Below are positions 10,646-21,310 of a stretch of DNA of 64,000 nucleotides, one piece after another. Source of the DNA: Branchipolynoe longqiensis. Lineage: Eukaryota; Annelida; Polychaeta; Phyllodocida; Polynoidae. A program made the translations under genes and the position numbers. The notes under the pieces are model-generated. The model did not search any database and was not told where the DNA came from. It saw only the letters and a list, made by a program, of their open reading frames with translations. The stretch's first letter is position 1; each line of letters starts with the position of its first letter. The stretch is taken from the NCBI GenBank assembly GCA_030323885.1, contig CM059189.1, forward strand, positions 49,077,691 through 49,141,690, read 5' to 3'.

Positions 10646-13600
10646 GTGAGCACCCCGTGAGATTACAAAACTCTCCCCTTCATATCACCTGTGATGCCAT
10701 TAGCCTTATCAAACCAACTCATGAATCAGTACTGAAAAGAGGAAGGCAAACTAGACACACAAATGAACAGTGAATAAGTTGTGCTTTATTGGAGCAACAA
10801 CTACTGTCCATTCCCCTACATGTGACCTAGCACCCGCACTCCTCACCTTCCGTCCACACTAATTCTCATTACCACTTAGCCTGTATACTGAAAGCAGTGC
10901 CCACAGCCCATGGGACAGGAGTCCTATGGCTGTGGATACACTCAATTTGAATAGGTGAATTTAGGTAGCATCAGACAGAGTGTCTGGGGTTCCTGCTCAA
11001 GAGTATGTGTGCTTCACTCCAGAGCCAGGACTAGAGTGCCGGTCAGGATGCCTGGAGCATCGATCCTTCATTTACATAAATGCGGTGCATCTCCTATATT
11101 TAGTGTGGTCAGTTAGTCAAGGCAGTGTAGGTGACTGAGCAGTCCCACTCTCAGCCACTCAGGCGGCCCCACAGCTGGGGTGGGAGCCAACCCCCCAGTG
11201 GAGGTGGCTACCACCCCACTCAGCTGCAGGTGCCGCCCTGAGTATATATGCAAATGAGGCCGAGGTTGGGCCTCCCTTATGGCCACAGGGGTGAACCAGT
11301 AGTTGGATACAGTTACATTCATATATACTCCTCCATATATAGAGACCGAGAAAGTCCCTTCCTTGGTGCTGGTACATGTTTGGAGGCACCATAGGAAATT
11401 TCCATCCTTTGGCAGTTTTCCCCTACAACCTGGCCCTCCTTCCACCGCAGTGGCACCTGCTAGGACTCAACAGAGAACTTTTCCATCGCCTTGAACTGTT
11501 TCCTATATAACCCCGCTCCTTCTTAATCTTAGGCAGCATGCATGAACATATATTTCACATAGTCTATTCTCATATCATTCTGTGATTAGGCATCATGGCT
11601 TTATAGTTTACATAACCTTGTCCCCCCGTGTCATGCACTAATAAAGATGCTCCCTGCCACTATATAATCCCTCTTCCATTTCTACTTGGACAAAACGGAC
11701 AAGCAAAATGGAAGCCCTTAAACATTACGTCTTTTTCGGTTGAGCCAGAGCGAGTGCCATACCATGAAGCAGTGTGCATGTTACTAGCCTTTATAAGTTT
11801 CGGTACCCTCCTCATCGCCTGCTCATGCAGTGTATTTTAACCTATGTATATTCTCCACTGTATTGGCCACTCCTCCCTTATTCACTGTTAAAGTTTTTCT
11901 TTCAAGTTTTCTTTCCCTCTCCAGTTCTCCACCACCTTGAGGACCATTCCTATCTATTCGTTGAAAGTACTGGTTTTTAGACAAGAACAGCCCCAAAATC
12001 TATCTTTAGGATGGCGGTCCCACTGTAGACGATGGCTTTGAACCGGTTAGGTTACTACTTATCTATACTAGTTTCACTCTCCAATTCATGACTATACATT
12101 GCTCCTAAAAGGTAATACATATAGCATGGAGAATCTGAATTGAATTAACATTACATCGATATTCTACAAAGAATTCCTATTACCTTGATATTCTAACATT
12201 AATCAATATTACATTGATATTATAACATTGACCGATATTACATTGATATTATAACATTAATCAATATTACATTGATATCCTGAAAAGATGTCTTTTATCC
12301 TCCCGTCACTGTCCGGGTTGTGTGTGGCAATTCTCTTGCGCGCCCAGGCCCCCTTTAAAACTCGCGATAAATAAAAATAAAAATAAAATAACAATGAGTT
12401 TTAAAAATAGGGTAAGCAGGACAGAATAGCAACACAAGCAGGGAACCATGACAGGTCAGATCTTGCATAAGACAATAACTTGACATCTTTCTATCAGTGC
12501 CCAATCCATTACTGCCACCTTGTTTATCATGCCACCCAATGAATCAACAATTATCCCAGCCTGATAATGAATCAACCATTTATCAGCCATGATTGCTTCT
12601 AACAATCATCGACCGCTTGCTCCATCCCCTGAATGGCCCCAATCAACCAGTTCCCCTCTCTACAACTACTCCAAGACACTCAATCCTCTTTTGCAACCAC
12701 CGGTTGGTTCCCTCAATCTACTGACCCCGTCAATCTACTGGCCCCGTCCATCTACTGACCCCGTCAGCCTTCTGGCCTTACCTCTTCTTGACCCCGTCAA
12801 TTCCGCATCCGCGATCAATCCCATGATCCTAATCCTGTCCTCTCCCTCCTTACTTCCTTTCTCTCTCCCCTTTTGATCCTTCTACACGCGGACTCGTCCC
12901 TGCCGGACAGCATCGCCCCGTTCGATCCTATGAGCAGCCCGAGGCGCGAACTCGTCTATGGCTCATTCTGCGCCGATGGGTCGGGTGGCCGCTAACACCT
13001 TCCCATGGCTATACCCACGCCAGTTCCATGCAAGCAGGAATCAAAGAGGTGCATAATGTTTAATTCAATCCTCTCCCCCTTACTTTGCTACTGCGGGTTC
13101 CTCGCAAGCAGGAATCCGAGGGAAGCCCAATTGCCAGAATTAGCTTCCCCCTCCCATACTTGTCTCCTACAAGCAGGAAACAGAGAGGCACTCAACTGTT
13201 AATTAAATCCTCCTCCCTTACTTGTTACATGTGGGTTGGGCGGGGAGCCTAATTTCCCGTTATTCCCTAATACCCCGAGCACTGCCAGGATCCCCTGTCA
13301 GGCACCCGTCGCCCGACCGAAAGGCTTGGGAGGGGCTAGGAGTAGGTGACTAGAAATCCCTGATGGCAAGCTCTAGCGGTTCCGAGCGCTTAGCACTCCG
13401 GTACATAACATCGGTCAATTCTGATCGATTAATTATGCCGAAGTGATATACACTATTTCCTTTTTGAAATTGATACAACGTCCCTGCTCATCCCTCCCCT
13501 TCTTGGTTCTGATGGCCGACGACTGTATATAATGAATCCCGACATCCGCTACCTTTAGTAGATCGCTCGGAACTTCTCTTAATTACTATGTACCTATCCA

Positions 13601-13672
13601 GTGTCCCCGCTCATTCCCGTCATTTGTCGGTTCCGATTTTACGGGCGCTGACCACCTACACTACTACCCTTT
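10646..13672. other. non-coding stretch 3' of the env-bearing element (minus-strand sense)
   Basis: No convincing gene lies here. If the env-bearing element is complete at this end, its 3' untranslated part and 3' LTR should be in this interval. An AATAAA on the minus strand at about 10776-10781 and purine tracts on the minus strand near 13485-13497 are compatible. Without the other LTR I cannot delimit one. A degenerate 29-bp AT-rich tandem repeat lies at about 12150-12290, and three imperfect units carrying CAAGCAGGAA lie at about 13020-13215. The minus-strand frame at 11113-11445 has no family I recognise. Confidence 0.4.
12150..12290. repeat. 29-bp AT-rich tandem repeat, 4-5 degenerate copies
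   Basis: The unit is ATATTACATTGATATTATAA CATTAATCA with substitutions. Confidence 0.8.
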
Positions 13673-15463
13673 TTATCCCCTAAACGGCAGCTCTGCCAGC
13701 TCCAACACTGCTCCTTCCGGATCCTCCGCCACCCTACTCTCTGCTGCTACTAACAACGAGGAGGGAGCAGTAGGCTCTCTCATCTCGTGCATCCTCTTTT
13801 CTTTGCTCTGCCCTTTTCTTGGGCCTATCCATCCCTTACCTTTCTTCCTGCACCTGTAACACATCAAGATAGTACAACCCAATACAATGATGCCAGCGGC
13901 ACCCAACAGACAATACCACAATGTGCTAAAATGTTCAACACGGACGTAATCGTCCGGCACCTCCACTAGACCGTCCATCGACATTAGGGGCACCTGCAGC
14001 TCTGGCAGCCACTCGAGCTGCTCCTTCATCACTCGGTGGAGGGCAGGAGGCCATGAGACATTCAAGGCTGGCAGTTCCAACCTTGCCGGCATTGTTTTAA
14101 TGTTCACTGTCTCATGCTTTACGGTCAATGTTCTCAACAGCCAGCCTCTCCCCTCCACCGTGCATCCCTCGGGCACTTCGAGGAACGTCGGGCCGGCGAT
14201 GATTTTGTTGATCGCGGGCTTCTCTACGCAACGAATCCTGACGTTCAACTGAGGCTCATGGGGAGCTATGCTCACCTGACCCATGCCCTCTCGAGGTGCC
14301 ACCACGGTGGCCGACACCGTCTTTTGAATCTTGCTGATTCGAAGCCTGCAGTCCTCGGGCTTCGTTCCCGTCACGAGCGCCGCTTCGCAGCTCTGATAGG
14401 TCGATTCCATCGCCGGATAGCACACGGTTGGCACACTGCCCATGCATGCCTCAGGATAGAAGCTTGCCGTCCTTCTCGTGCTCACTGCTACCACCGACCT
14501 CCCCACAATCGTCCTTATATGTTCCGCGTCCAGCAGCACCGGTAGATACGTCAAGTGGTACGCCCAATACGTGTCGGGGCTGACCATCTGTATCCCCACA
14601 TGGAAGCCCACCGCGGCCTCCGGACCCCACACTGGTTCCACGGTTGCGTGTTGATAATACCAATGGGGGTCGAGCCCTCGAAATCCCGCATCTTCCGCCG
14701 CCTTTATCACCAATGCCAGCTGAGCCGGCATCAACAGTATCTCGGTCAACATTCCGCGCTCCAGCTGCATCACCATGCGATGGTGTAGGGCCTTCTTAGC
14801 CACATAATTGTCCACTACATTCTCAATTTCGTCCACCACGAGTCTTACGCGCAACACCAGCTCAATCTCCCTGCCCAACTGCACGCCTTCCTCTGTTCCT
14901 TTCTGTGCCGCTTTCATCATCTGCTCCACCAATGACACATGCTCGGCCAATTGTATCTGAATGTTCCTTGTTTGATTCATCATTGAAAGCATATGCTGTT
15001 GGTTATGCCTAAGGGCCTGCGTCTGTAGGCTATGGGTATTAACAGCATTTTGCACCTTGTTCAGTTGTGCCTGGCTTACTGTCCCAAACAGCCATGATGC
15101 CGCCTCCCCCACTGCATTTACCAATCCCCTCTTCGGTCGCTGCGCCCTCGGACGGACACCCTGTGTGGTATTCTCCTCCACCCTGCTCCGCAGGACATCC
15201 AGCTTCTTTTCCCAATGATGAACGCCAACATACCACCGTGCCACCTTCAACATGTCCATGAGCTCCCGAGCTTGTGCGATCCATTGTCCGACCGGTGGCC
15301 GTACCGGCGGTGTGATCAGCACCACCAGTTGCCACACCGCAGACACTGTCCTCACCTCACCCTGGCTTTCCACCAGAACACCATCCTCCTTAAACAGGTC
15401 GGTGCTGTCGCCCGCTGGCAGGCAGCACCAGATGACGCCCACCTGCCAGTACAAATACCACAT
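13673..15463 (-). CDS. env: Envelope-like glycoprotein of a Ty3/gypsy element
   Basis: An intact 596-residue frame. Seen: a hydrophobic N-terminal segment (residues 1-17) that may be a signal peptide; a basic RPKR at 109-112; then GLVNAVGEAASWLFGT at 113-128, a glycine/alanine-rich hydrophobic stretch fitting a fusion peptide. A long helical region with heptad-like spacing follows (about 130-230). A membrane-spanning segment lies near 514-538, followed by a basic cytoplasmic tail of about 55 residues. N-glycosylation sequons occur (NTT at 98, NQT at 163). This order matches class I fusion proteins of the baculovirus-F/errantivirus envelope type, which mediate membrane fusion after furin-type cleavage. 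That assignment is mine from motif order. The first in-frame ATG is used; the frame is open 21 codons further upstream. It lies 1.5 kb downstream of pol on the same strand, so expression would need splicing or a separate promoter. Confidence 0.72.
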   Translation of the reverse strand: MWYLYWQVGVIWCCLPAGDSTDLFKEDGVLVESQGEVRTVSAVWQLVVLITPPVRPPVGQWIAQARELMDMLKVARWYVGVHHWEKKLDVLRSRVEENTTQGVRPRAQRPKRGLVNAVGEAASWLFGTVSQAQLNKVQNAVNTHSLQTQALRHNQQHMLSMMNQTRNIQIQLAEHVSLVEQMMKAAQKGTEEGVQLGREIELVLRVRLVVDEIENVVDNYVAKKALHHRMVMQLERGMLTEILLMPAQLALVIKAAEDAGFRGLDPHWYYQHATVEPVWGPEAAVGFHVGIQMVSPDTYWAYHLTYLPVLLDAEHIRTIVGRSVVAVSTRRTASFYPEACMGSVPTVCYPAMESTYQSCEAALVTGTKPEDCRLRISKIQKTVSATVVAPREGMGQVSIAPHEPQLNVRIRCVEKPAINKIIAGPTFLEVPEGCTVEGRGWLLRTLTVKHETVNIKTMPARLELPALNVSWPPALHRVMKEQLEWLPELQVPLMSMDGLVEVPDDYVRVEHFSTLWYCLLGAAGIIVLGCTILMCYRCRKKGKGWIGPRKGQSKEKRMHEMREPTAPSSLLVAAESRVAEDPEGAVLELAELPFRG

Positions 15464-16981
15464 GGTACAAATCGGTTTGACGCTAATGTGCAGTGTCCGG
15501 GCGATAAGTTTCCAGAAATCTTGTCATGCAGCACTATCTGGGGAGTGCAACCCGGCAGATCCTCCTATCAATCCCGACACTGCCAATCCTTGCGGACACC
15601 GACCTGGTATATCCCGACCAATTCACCAATGGGCGCAATCCACCGCAATGTCACTTGACCTTTATTTTCCTGGCGCGCTCCACTCACTTTCCATCCTTCA
15701 CGCACGCCTTGGCCTCCACCACACGCACTCTAGCGTGTGTACATTAGTGTCTTCCTACTGACTGCACACTGAATTCCCGTACCTATTTCTTCTCGCTCGC
15801 TGGCCGGCTCACCCCGCCTCCTCTCGGGCTTGCATACGCTCTAATTATAGTCTTCACGGCGGCGCAAGCGACCCTGGCGACCTAGTTTCCACGGGACGCC
15901 GTCTGACCTATATCCACTCCTGCAGCCTCTCTAGGCCAGCCTTGACCGTGGCCTCAGAGGTCAAACGTTTAGCCTCCTCGCACGCTCGGCACCCGCCTGC
16001 TGCTCTAACCTGGCACCGTTTATGTAACTACTCACTCTATTTTTAGCAGTAGATAGAAACACCAATGTCTATGTTAATTCTAATCAGTAACTAATAATAA
16101 TTTATAAATCATTTCCTTGCTTCTGGAGTGCACACAATGTTCACGTACGCCCCATCAGCACCTATTGTCTCGTGAAATGATCACTTCCGCTGATATTCAC
16201 CAGCTAATACTTATGCTCCTATAATCACGACCTCCTCTCTAATCTCCTAGGTCGCCGCCTTCCTGTGGAGGTTTCTTTTCCTAGACACGCTGTAGGCACT
16301 CACAAGCCTGCATAAATGACAACGCCTACTCCGTCGCCGCCGTTACGGCAGGGACTGCACTCAATGTTTGTGTTATCCTCTACTTATTCATATCCGCTCG
16401 GCGTGAACGATCATAGCCTCTTGTGGTTAAAATCCCGCACTGATATGGTCTCTAGCCTCCTAGTAACACGTAAGGCACCGGACACCTCCCAACACCTATC
16501 TGAAAGCACCATGCTCCTTTCATCGGTTCGGTGCTTTTACATACAATAGAAATTATATATATATATAAATGATACTGATCACTGCGAGCAGCACGACCAC
16601 ACAACGTCCGTCATGCACTGCAACACTTACTAAATGTCTGTGTATCTAATGTCAGATTACTCTCCTCAGGCAAAGCACAATACCATCCCTGTAGAACGCA
16701 CCGGTCTGCCACGCCATACAATGTTCATGTGGCTTTGTCCTAACACAATGTTTGTTTCAACAGCTGGTACGACTAGGTGATGTATCTTACGGATTATACT
16801 CGATCTGCGGTTGCACACCACTTCCTTTTAAATGTCTGTCAACGCACCATGTGTGTCGAAACCCTCACCTACTGTGGAACTTCACCAATGTCTGTGAGTG
16901 CTGGCTCCACACAGTCTATGTTTGGCACTTACTCCGACCGGTTTCTTGAATGTATATATAACCTTCACGCATACACACACT
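15464..16981. other. pol-env interval of the gypsy element
   Basis: 1.5 kb without a minus-strand frame of useful length. Short words of the type CAATGTYYGTG recur loosely (near 16135, 16362, 16720, 16748, 16886). No known domain is seen. It may hold a splice acceptor for env or be a later insertion. Confidence 0.4.
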
Positions 16982-19900
16982 CTATTCCCTCCTGTAGGGG
17001 CCTCCACAGAAGACCTCCACACAAGCAATACAGGCGCGCTTGGCCAACTGTTGCTCCTCTGGGTGTGGGACTATCTCCAGCAGCCTCGTCTTCTCTCGGG
17101 TGTGTGACCGTAACACTCGTGTGTTGTAGGTTTGCCCGTTATCCGGAGGTGGCGGTGGGCGCTTGGTCGCTCCTGTGCTTGTGCGGCGATAGCCTAAATC
17201 TCGGGTTGCCTCCAGGGACTCACGCTCTGCTCGGCCGCTGTCTGCGCCGGTGCTAGGTGCAGTACCGCCCTGTGCAGTGCCCTCAGCTCCGCGTGGCGTT
17301 GGTGCGTGGTGGGGGGGCGGCTGACCAGTCCGCGTGCTGCAGGGGTGGTGTGTGCGCCGTGTGGGCATCTGCCGGGGCGCACTCACCATATATCGCCCTA
17401 TCTCACGCCACGCCTCCCTCGGGCCTGCCCCCACACTCGTCGCCTCGGGGGAGGGGGTGTAGCTCCTTTTACAGCCCCGCGGCCGGCTGGCCGGGTTCAC
17501 GGGTCTACTGGGGGTCACGGGTTCACGGGTTGAGTTCATGGGTTCACGGGTTGAGCTCTGCTCATCCCGCCCCAACACCTGTCCGGAATACCGGGGAAGC
17601 AAACACGTGCGCAACACATCAGTACCATCAGTCAACCCTTCACTCTCACCCATGCAATCATCATTACTCCTCCCACTCACACATGCCTTGCCATTCCTGT
17701 CAGTCACTACATGCCCATCACTCCACTCACCCACACATGCCTTACCACCAATCTTATTCTCTATTTGACCATCTGTGCGGCCCACTTCCCCCTGCCTGCC
17801 CTTGGCCTCCGCTGGGCCCCCAGTCACCGTTTGGCTATCCTTTGGGTGGCCATGACCCGCATTGGCTGGGTTCAATCCCCGGCCACCGCCCTGGCTATCT
17901 CTGAGGTTCCTATGGCCCGCATTGGTCGGGTTCAATCCCAGGTCACCATTCCGGCTATCTCCAGGTTTGCTATGGCCCGCATTGCTTGGGTTCAATCCCC
18001 GGTCACTACGCTCGGTCATTCCCCTGAACTTCCCGCAATCTCTGAATGTACTAGGTACTCGCCCTTGAAGCTGCCTATGTGGCAACTGGCCAGCATTATG
18101 ATTTCCCAACTGTGCATCCCTATCCATATGCGGTTGATTCCGGGACTGCTTCTGCTGCAGCCTTTGCTTTTTTCTTTGACCCCGGGTCAATCTGGAATTA
18201 ATCATATCCCATTCCATCTCCCCATCTGCCAGCTTCACTTGATCCCTATTCACTACTCTTTTCCTGTTCTCGGGGCCCACTACCGTAATCACGGCTCCCC
18301 TTACATCCGTCACTATAAAGCCCGGATCAAATTGCCTGTCCAATGGCCCTGGCTCATTCACTAATAACAATACTGCATCGCCCACCTTTAACTGCAGTGC
18401 ACTCGCCCTGTTAACCGCTCTGGCGGTATTATACTGCCTACTAATGGCCCTATTGCGTACTGCTTCCTGAAGCGAATCCGCTAATTCATCAATTCGCCTG
18501 GCGGCATTTGATGACACCTCCCCAGTTTGTCGGTATAGCAGCTGGGACTGTGGTTTATTTGGATGTCTCCCAAACTGTAAATAGAATGGTGAGAATCCGG
18601 TGGTACCCAGAGCCGTGCATCTATATGCCAATAGTGCATCCCCCAAATATTCCTCCCACTCTGATGCCCTAGCATTAACCAATTTGGCCAGCATGCTTTT
18701 TAGTGTTCTATGGAAACGTTCCACCATGCCATTAGATTGTGGGTGGTAGGGGGTGGTGTGTCTTACCTCCACCCCTAGTTCTTCCAAATATCCCATGATA
18801 AGCTTATTTTTGAATTCCAGCCCATTATCTGTTAGGAAAACCTCTGGTGCTGAATATCGGGGTATGTACTCCCTCACTAAATAATCATAGATCCCCTGTG
18901 CTGACTTATTCGGGAGTGCTTTCACCTCTACCCATCCTGTGCAGTGGTCTATTATAGAGAGTAGGTATCTATTTCCTTCTCGGCTTTCTGGGAATGGCCC
19001 TGTCAGATCTGCTGCTACCAACAATCCGGGAGCTACTGGAAGTGGCATTTCAGTGGGTAGCGGATAATCCCGCTTCACCCTATTTAAGGAGCACGGTGGG
19101 CATCTTGCTATAAATTTAGCGATATCTCCTCTCATGCCCGGCCATCTAAAATGCTCCTGTACCCTCTGCAGTGTTTTCGTCATTGCCATATGCCCCACGT
19201 CCTTATGAGCCCGTTCTACTACTTGTTCCCTGTATTCTCTTGGCAAAAATAATCTGGGATAGCTCTTCCGCCCTGGTGGCGGTATTAGTGAATACACTAA
19301 CCCATCCATCAGGATATAATCATCCTGATCCTCCCTTGCCAGGATTGCCTGTGTGGTATCCGCCTGCAATCTCTGCAGGTTTTCACAATCTAAGTTGTAG
19401 TATTCAAATGGCACTTCTTCCTCGAGGCCGGCCATTTCTACCACCGACATCTGCTCGGGCTCCTCGGCTACAATAGTGGGTCTCAGCCTAGACAGCATGT
19501 CAGCCCATACATTAGAAGCACCCGCAAAATACTGAATTGGGGCCGAATATTCGGCTAGCAACACAGCCCATCTTTGTAGGCGGCTGTTTTTCATTTCCTT
19601 CTGGAATAAGCATTTTAAAGGCTTATGATCCGTATAGATCACAAACTCAGCACCATACAAATAAGGTCTTAATTTAATGAGTGCAAATATCATAGCATAG
19701 GCCTCCTTTTCAATGGTGGGATAATTCAGTTGGGCTGCATTTAGCCGTCCACTAATCAAATGTACTGGCCTCTCTATGCCATTCTCATCCTCCTGTACCA
19801 ATATAGCACCTATACTGTAATCGGAGGCATCTGTATAGAGTTTGTATGGTTTTGTGGGATCGGGAAATTTAAGTATCACACAGTCCAATAGGAGCTGTTT

Positions 19901-21310
19901 CAACTCTTTCCAGGCTTTCTGGCACTCAGATCCCCACTCGAATTTCACAGCATTTTTCGTCAACTTGGTGAGTGGTGCCACTACATCGGCATAATTCACC
20001 ATTAACTGTCTATAATAGTTGGCCGATCCCAACACACGACGTACTCCCTTTTTATCAGTGGGGGGGGCCATATCCCTGATCGCAGCCACTTTATCGGGAT
20101 CCGCTTTTAGACCCTCCGCACATACCACAAACCCCAACAACTTAACCTCCCGCAGGCCAAAGGAACATTTGGATTCTTTAATGACCAGGCCCGCCTCTCC
20201 CAGGGTGGCCAACACCTCTGCCACATGCGCCCGGTGTTGATTTTCGTTTCTGGAATAAATCACTATATCATCCAGGTAGATCAGACATGACTTGCCCAGG
20301 AATTTGGCCAATACTGAATTCATCATGCGCTGGAATACCGCAGGTGCATTCGTCAGACCAAACTGCATTCGTTTAAACTGAAACAGTCCCCTGTGGGTAC
20401 TGATGGCCGTCTTTTCCCTGCTGTCTGGGTGCATTCGCACCTGCCAGTACCCTGATTTCAGATCTATTGTGGTGAACACTTTGGCACCCGAGAGTTGGTC
20501 GAAGATATCCTGAATTCTGGGTAGCGGGTAGGCATCCTTATGAGTCACCTCATTTAGACGCCTATAATCCCCACATAAGCGAATAGAGCCATCCTTCTTT
20601 GGTACAACCGTAACAGGACTGGCCCAGGCACTGCGGCTCGGCTCTATTATGTCCTCTTTCAACATCTTGTCCAGCTCCCGCTCCACCAATTTCATCTTAG
20701 AGAGTGGTATTCTATATGGCCTTTGATTAATGGGGCGGGCATCCCCAGTGTCTATGGTCATTTCTACCACGTCGGCGGTATTCAGGGCAGCCCCCTGCTT
20801 GGGGAACACGGTGGGGAATTTTCTTCTCCAGTATTCCACCTCCGATACTATACCCGATATACTAGCACATGTGGCCTCCGTACCCAACCACCTATGCTTT
20901 TCTCCATTCAGGACAATACTCATGTCCGTGTAAGACAGCACCGCATCACACCGCTGCATGACGTCCGTCCCGATCAGGATATCATGTTGTAACTCCCCCA
21001 CAATACAAAAATCACACTCAACCCCCACTAAGCTGACCTTCCCCACTCCCCTTGTAGGAATCAAATGTCCCGAGAGTGAGCGAAGCCTCAGTCCCTCCTC
21101 TAATTCACCCTTTGTATATCCTGTACTATTTAATGCGTTATACACTTTACTTCTCATCATGCTTTTACTGGCACCAGTATCAATGAGCCCTGAATATGAA
21201 ATTCCGCCAAATTTCACTTGAATACACGGCCTTAGATCTGATGCCTGACCTAGTTTCCCGACTGCACCGGACCCCGCCGTACGGGTGCATTCTGGCGCAC
21301 CTGTCTGCAC
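16982..21310 (-). CDS. pol: Ty3/gypsy Pol: protease, RT, RNase H, integrase, long C-terminal tail
   Basis: An open frame of 1442 codons. Domains in order: aspartic protease with DTGA (44-47) and a later ILIGTD; reverse transcriptase with TTIDLKSGYWQ (about 280-290), FGLTNAP (317-323) and the catalytic YLDD (345-348); RNase H with LYTDASDYSIG (D493), a glutamate near 535 and YTDHKPL (D561); integrase zinc motif H702, H707, C737, C740; and the DDE triad D768, D828, E864. All these residues are present, so the enzymes look intact. From about 1030 the protein continues for some 400 hydrophilic residues, with three GLNPxNAGH repeats at 1105-1153. The annotated ATG is probably not used: Pol is in the -1 frame relative to gag, overlaps it by 61 bp, and is likely made as a Gag-Pol fusion. 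Confidence 0.93.
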   Translation of the reverse strand: MQTGAPECTRTAGSGAVGKLGQASDLRPCIQVKFGGISYSGLIDTGASKSMMRSKVYNALNSTGYTKGELEEGLRLRSLSGHLIPTRGVGKVSLVGVECDFCIVGELQHDILIGTDVMQRCDAVLSYTDMSIVLNGEKHRWLGTEATCASISGIVSEVEYWRRKFPTVFPKQGAALNTADVVEMTIDTGDARPINQRPYRIPLSKMKLVERELDKMLKEDIIEPSRSAWASPVTVVPKKDGSIRLCGDYRRLNEVTHKDAYPLPRIQDIFDQLSGAKVFTTIDLKSGYWQVRMHPDSREKTAISTHRGLFQFKRMQFGLTNAPAVFQRMMNSVLAKFLGKSCLIYLDDIVIYSRNENQHRAHVAEVLATLGEAGLVIKESKCSFGLREVKLLGFVVCAEGLKADPDKVAAIRDMAPPTDKKGVRRVLGSANYYRQLMVNYADVVAPLTKLTKNAVKFEWGSECQKAWKELKQLLLDCVILKFPDPTKPYKLYTDASDYSIGAILVQEDENGIERPVHLISGRLNAAQLNYPTIEKEAYAMIFALIKLRPYLYGAEFVIYTDHKPLKCLFQKEMKNSRLQRWAVLLAEYSAPIQYFAGASNVWADMLSRLRPTIVAEEPEQMSVVEMAGLEEEVPFEYYNLDCENLQRLQADTTQAILAREDQDDYILMDGLVYSLIPPPGRKSYPRLFLPREYREQVVERAHKDVGHMAMTKTLQRVQEHFRWPGMRGDIAKFIARCPPCSLNRVKRDYPLPTEMPLPVAPGLLVAADLTGPFPESREGNRYLLSIIDHCTGWVEVKALPNKSAQGIYDYLVREYIPRYSAPEVFLTDNGLEFKNKLIMGYLEELGVEVRHTTPYHPQSNGMVERFHRTLKSMLAKLVNARASEWEEYLGDALLAYRCTALGTTGFSPFYLQFGRHPNKPQSQLLYRQTGEVSSNAARRIDELADSLQEAVRNRAISRQYNTARAVNRASALQLKVGDAVLLLVNEPGPLDRQFDPGFIVTDVRGAVITVVGPENRKRVVNRDQVKLADGEMEWDMINSRLTRGQRKKQRLQQKQSRNQPHMDRDAQLGNHNAGQLPHRQLQGRVPSTFRDCGKFRGMTERSDRGLNPSNAGHSKPGDSRNGDLGLNPTNAGHRNLRDSQGGGRGLNPANAGHGHPKDSQTVTGGPAEAKGRQGEVGRTDGQIENKIGGKACVGEWSDGHVVTDRNGKACVSGRSNDDCMGESEGLTDGTDVLRTCLLPRYSGQVLGRDEQSSTREPMNSTREPVTPSRPVNPASRPRGCKRSYTPSPEATSVGAGPREAWREIGRYMVSAPRQMPTRRTHHPCSTRTGQPPPHHAPTPRGAEGTAQGGTAPSTGADSGRAERESLEATRDLGYRRTSTGATKRPPPPPDNGQTYNTRVLRSHTREKTRLLEIVPHPEEQQLAKRACIACVEVFCGGPYRRE

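Noticed and set aside
11113..11445. 110-codon minus-strand frame as a gene
   Set aside because: No motif, no family resemblance, and overlapping frames of similar length on both strands.
14114..15761. Plus-strand frames opposite env (143-169 codons)
   Set aside because: Antisense shadows of the env frame with no recognisable domain.
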